Assembly (NCBI RefSeq): GCF_947494125.1
Contig: NZ_CANLTU010000001.1
Coordinates: forward strand, 1-64,000
Source of the DNA: an uncultured Tenacibaculum sp.
GTDB taxonomy: Bacteria; Bacteroidota; Bacteroidia; Flavobacteriales; Flavobacteriaceae
Direction: 5' to 3'
DNA: 64,000 bases
Shown here: piece by piece, positions 61,797-64,000 of the stretch
Layout of the letters: each line of letters starts with the position of its first letter
Numbering within the stretch: position 1 is the stretch's first letter
The notes under the pieces: generated by a model
What the model saw: the letters and a program-made list of their open reading frames with translations, nothing else
The model's database searches: none
What the model was told of the DNA's origin: nothing
Program-made: the position numbers and the translations under genes

Positions 61797-64000
61797 ATGG
61801 GAGATCCATATATTTTAATGCTAGTCGCTTTAGCTGTTTTAGCTATTGTTGATTTAGTTGTAGGTGTTAGTAATGACGCTGTTAACTTTTTAAACTCGGC
61901 TATTGGTTCTAAAGCTATTAAGGTTAGAAACATTATGATAATAGCTAGTGTTGGTGTTTTTATGGGAGCTATTACTTCTAGCGGAATGATGGAAGTTGCA
62001 CGTAAGGGTATTTTTAACCCGAATATGTTTATGTTTCAAGACATTATGTTCATATTTATGGCAGTAATGATTACTGATATTTTATTATTAGATATCTTTA
62101 ATTCACTAGGAATGCCAACATCAACTACCGTATCTATTGTATTTGAATTATTAGGAGCTGCTGTTTGTGTTTCTTTAATTAAGATCTCAGCAAGTGATTC
62201 TCAATCTATAGGAGATATTTGGAATTATATCAATCATAAAAAAGCAATTCAAATTATAAACGGAATACTACTCTCCGTTGTGGTTGCTTTTTCTGTTGGT
62301 GCTATTGTACAATTTATTTCAAGATTAATTTATTCTTTTAATTTTGAAAAAAGAGCAAACTATATAAATGCATTATTTGGAGGATTTGCTATTACAGCAA
62401 TAACTTATTTTATTATTATAAAAGGAATGAAAGGAACTCCTTTTTATAAAGATATTAAGCATTTAATTGAAGGTAATACTGTATTAATTATAGCAGGAAG
62501 TTTTGTTGTTTGGAGTTTAATCTCTCAAGCATTAATTAGCTTCTTTAAAATAAATATTTTAAAATTAATTATTGGTGTAGGAACATTTTCTTTAGCTATG
62601 GCTTTTTCAGGAAATGACTTAGTAAACTTTGTTGGTGTACCAATTGCCGCATGGAATTCTTATGAAGCATGGTCTATTTCTGGTGTATCACCGGATGCAT
62701 TTTCAATGGGAATTTTAGCTAAAAAAGTGCCGTCTAATGTTTATTTACTATTATTAGCTGGTGCAATTATGGTGATAACATTATGGACTTCAAGTAAAGC
62801 TCAAAACGTAATTAAAACGGGTATTGATTTATCTCGTCAAGGAGATGGTCATGAAAAATTTCAACCAAACCCTTTATCTAGAATTGTTGTAAGAGCAGCA
62901 ATGGGAATTAACATGGGAATTAGTAAAATTGTTCCTGCTAAAACATTGGCTTTTGTAGATTCGAAATTTCAGAAACCTGTTATTGAATTACCAAAAGATA
63001 AAACGTATGAAATGCCTGCTTTTGATTTAGTAAGAGCAGCTGTTAACTTAATTGTTGCAGGTATCTTAATATCAATTGCAACTTCTATGAAACTACCTTT
63101 ATCTACTACTTATGTAACGTTTATGGTAGCCATGGGTACTTCTTTAGCTGATAGAGCTTGGGGACGTGAAAGTGCTGTATATAGAGTAGCTGGTGTAATT
63201 AATGTAGTAGGAGGATGGTTTTTAACTGCCTTAACAGCTTTTGTTGCTGCTGCAATTGTAGCTTACTTAATTAGCTGGAACATGGTTATGATTCCTGTAT
63301 TATTATTAGTTGTAGCGTTATTAATTGGTAGAAATACATTAATTCACAGAAAAAAATCGAAAGAGGTTAAAAAACAAATGCATATTGAAAGAGCTGAATT
63401 AATTACTATTAATGGAGTAATTGAAGAAAGTGCTGATCATATTGCTGAAGTTGCAACTCGTGTTAATAAATTATATACAAACGTTGTTAATGATTTAGCA
63501 AACCACGATTTAAACAAATTACGTAAAACTGATAAACACGTTGGTAAGTTAAATGATGAAATTGATGGTTTAAAAGATGGTGTTTTCTACTTTATTAAAT
63601 CCTTAGATGATACTTCTGTACAAGCAAGTAGATTTTATATTTTAGTGTTAGGTTATTTACAAGATGTTGCACAATCTATTAGTTACATTTCTAGAGCAAG
63701 TTTTAAACATGTTAATAACAACCATAAAAACTTAAAGAAAGGTCAATTAAAAGACTTAAAACACATCGACAATACACTATCTAAATTATTAGATGATATT
63801 AGTAAAACTTTCGAAAATAGAAGCTTCGATAATTTAGAACATATTATTACCGAAAAGAAAGAATTATTAAAAGATGTGGCTACTTCTATTGAAAAACAAG
63901 TTGCTCGTATTAGAACTGATGAAACAAGTCCAAAAAACACTACATTATACTTTAGTGTTTTAATTGAAACACAAGATTTAGTTTCTGGTCTTATGAGTTT
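61797..64000 (+). CDS. Pit-family inorganic phosphate transporter with C-terminal PhoU-like domain (3' end beyond window)
   Basis: An open frame of 734 codons with no stop before the window ends, so it is partial. The transport part (about 1-515) has many membrane helices and the two duplicated Pit signatures in the forms GVSNDAVNFLNSAIGSKA (about 23-40) and FSGNDLVNFVGVPIAAW (about 275). LPLSTTYVTFMVAMGTSLAD follows further on. After about residue 525 a soluble helical region with ERAELITINGVIEESADHIA and long Lys/Asp-rich helices resembles PhoU. The protein imports phosphate across the inner membrane; the tail may sense or gate it. Confidence 0.9.
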   Translation, partial: MGDPYILMLVALAVLAIVDLVVGVSNDAVNFLNSAIGSKAIKVRNIMIIASVGVFMGAITSSGMMEVARKGIFNPNMFMFQDIMFIFMAVMITDILLLDIFNSLGMPTSTTVSIVFELLGAAVCVSLIKISASDSQSIGDIWNYINHKKAIQIINGILLSVVVAFSVGAIVQFISRLIYSFNFEKRANYINALFGGFAITAITYFIIIKGMKGTPFYKDIKHLIEGNTVLIIAGSFVVWSLISQALISFFKINILKLIIGVGTFSLAMAFSGNDLVNFVGVPIAAWNSYEAWSISGVSPDAFSMGILAKKVPSNVYLLLLAGAIMVITLWTSSKAQNVIKTGIDLSRQGDGHEKFQPNPLSRIVVRAAMGINMGISKIVPAKTLAFVDSKFQKPVIELPKDKTYEMPAFDLVRAAVNLIVAGILISIATSMKLPLSTTYVTFMVAMGTSLADRAWGRESAVYRVAGVINVVGGWFLTALTAFVAAAIVAYLISWNMVMIPVLLLVVALLIGRNTLIHRKKSKEVKKQMHIERAELITINGVIEESADHIAEVATRVNKLYTNVVNDLANHDLNKLRKTDKHVGKLNDEIDGLKDGVFYFIKSLDDTSVQASRFYILVLGYLQDVAQSISYISRASFKHVNNNHKNLKKGQLKDLKHIDNTLSKLLDDISKTFENRSFDNLEHIITEKKELLKDVATSIEKQVARIRTDETSPKNTTLYFSVLIETQDLVSGLMS

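Overview
The window looks like chromosomal DNA of a marine-type member of the Flavobacteriaceae (phylum Bacteroidota), perhaps near Tenacibaculum or Polaribacter. The genus is a guess. The evidence is a very AT-rich sequence, -7 boxes of the Bacteroidota type (TAnnTTTG) and few Shine-Dalgarno sites. There are also TonB-dependent receptors with N-terminal carboxypeptidase-regulatory-like domains, a type IX secretion sorting tail, an OmpA protein with thrombospondin type 3 repeats, and a split atpD-atpC pair. I see no insertion sequence, phage, integrase or CRISPR array. The novelty lies mostly in gene neighbourhoods and promoter architecture.

Layout. 1-250: two identical tRNA-Asn genes and a terminator. 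260-6600: biotin genes (bioF, a DUF2007-type protein, bioD, bioA, then a ketoacyl synthase and bioB), interrupted by an opposite-strand Coa1-like gene. 6.7-12 kb: a cupin oxygenase, then a minus-strand run of small proteins, a membrane-bound LuxR-type regulator with a DUF4199 partner, a 2-hydroxyacid dehydrogenase and panB. 12.1-15.2 kb: two exported proteins, an ECF sigma factor with a mini zinc-finger partner, and an O-methyltransferase. 15.2-23.4 kb (minus): tatA, atpC, atpD, an OmpA protein, kbl and an AddA/RecB-like helicase-nuclease.

23.4-30.5 kb is a metal-homeostasis locus. A DtxR/MntR-type regulator and an ABC importer (binding lipoprotein, ATPase, two permeases) are divergent from a TonB receptor, and a near-perfect 38-bp palindrome sits in the shared promoter. 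The same kind of palindrome, again abutting TATATTTG, lies before a small four-cysteine protein gene at 50.6 kb. 30.7-34.7 kb: a second TonB receptor with a beta-helix lipoprotein. 34.8-36.3 kb: a small lipoprotein and an M43 metalloprotease. 36.6-41.4 kb: the rimP-nusA-infB operon, with a terminator-like hairpin in its leader. 41.5-51 kb: housekeeping and stress genes (universal stress protein, glycosyltransferase, tdk, alr, mscL, an HTH regulator, an AhpD-like protein, an OsmC protein, recJ).

51-64 kb looks like a phosphorus-scavenging region. It holds a secreted endonuclease/exonuclease/phosphatase divergent from a TonB receptor plus a DUF5689/lamin-tail lipoprotein, then an M28 peptidase, a metallophosphoesterase, an OprP-type porin and a Pit transporter carrying a PhoU-like tail (cut by the window end). 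Direct repeats of TTAAC(A) with an 11-bp period, the geometry known for PhoB/PhoP sites, lie upstream of the receptor at 52.2 kb and the porin at 60.5 kb. A weaker set lies upstream of the receptor at 30.7 kb. An orphan promoter and terminator at 60.34-60.44 kb could encode a small RNA. The proposed links between these genes are inferences from layout and promoter sequence, not demonstrated facts.
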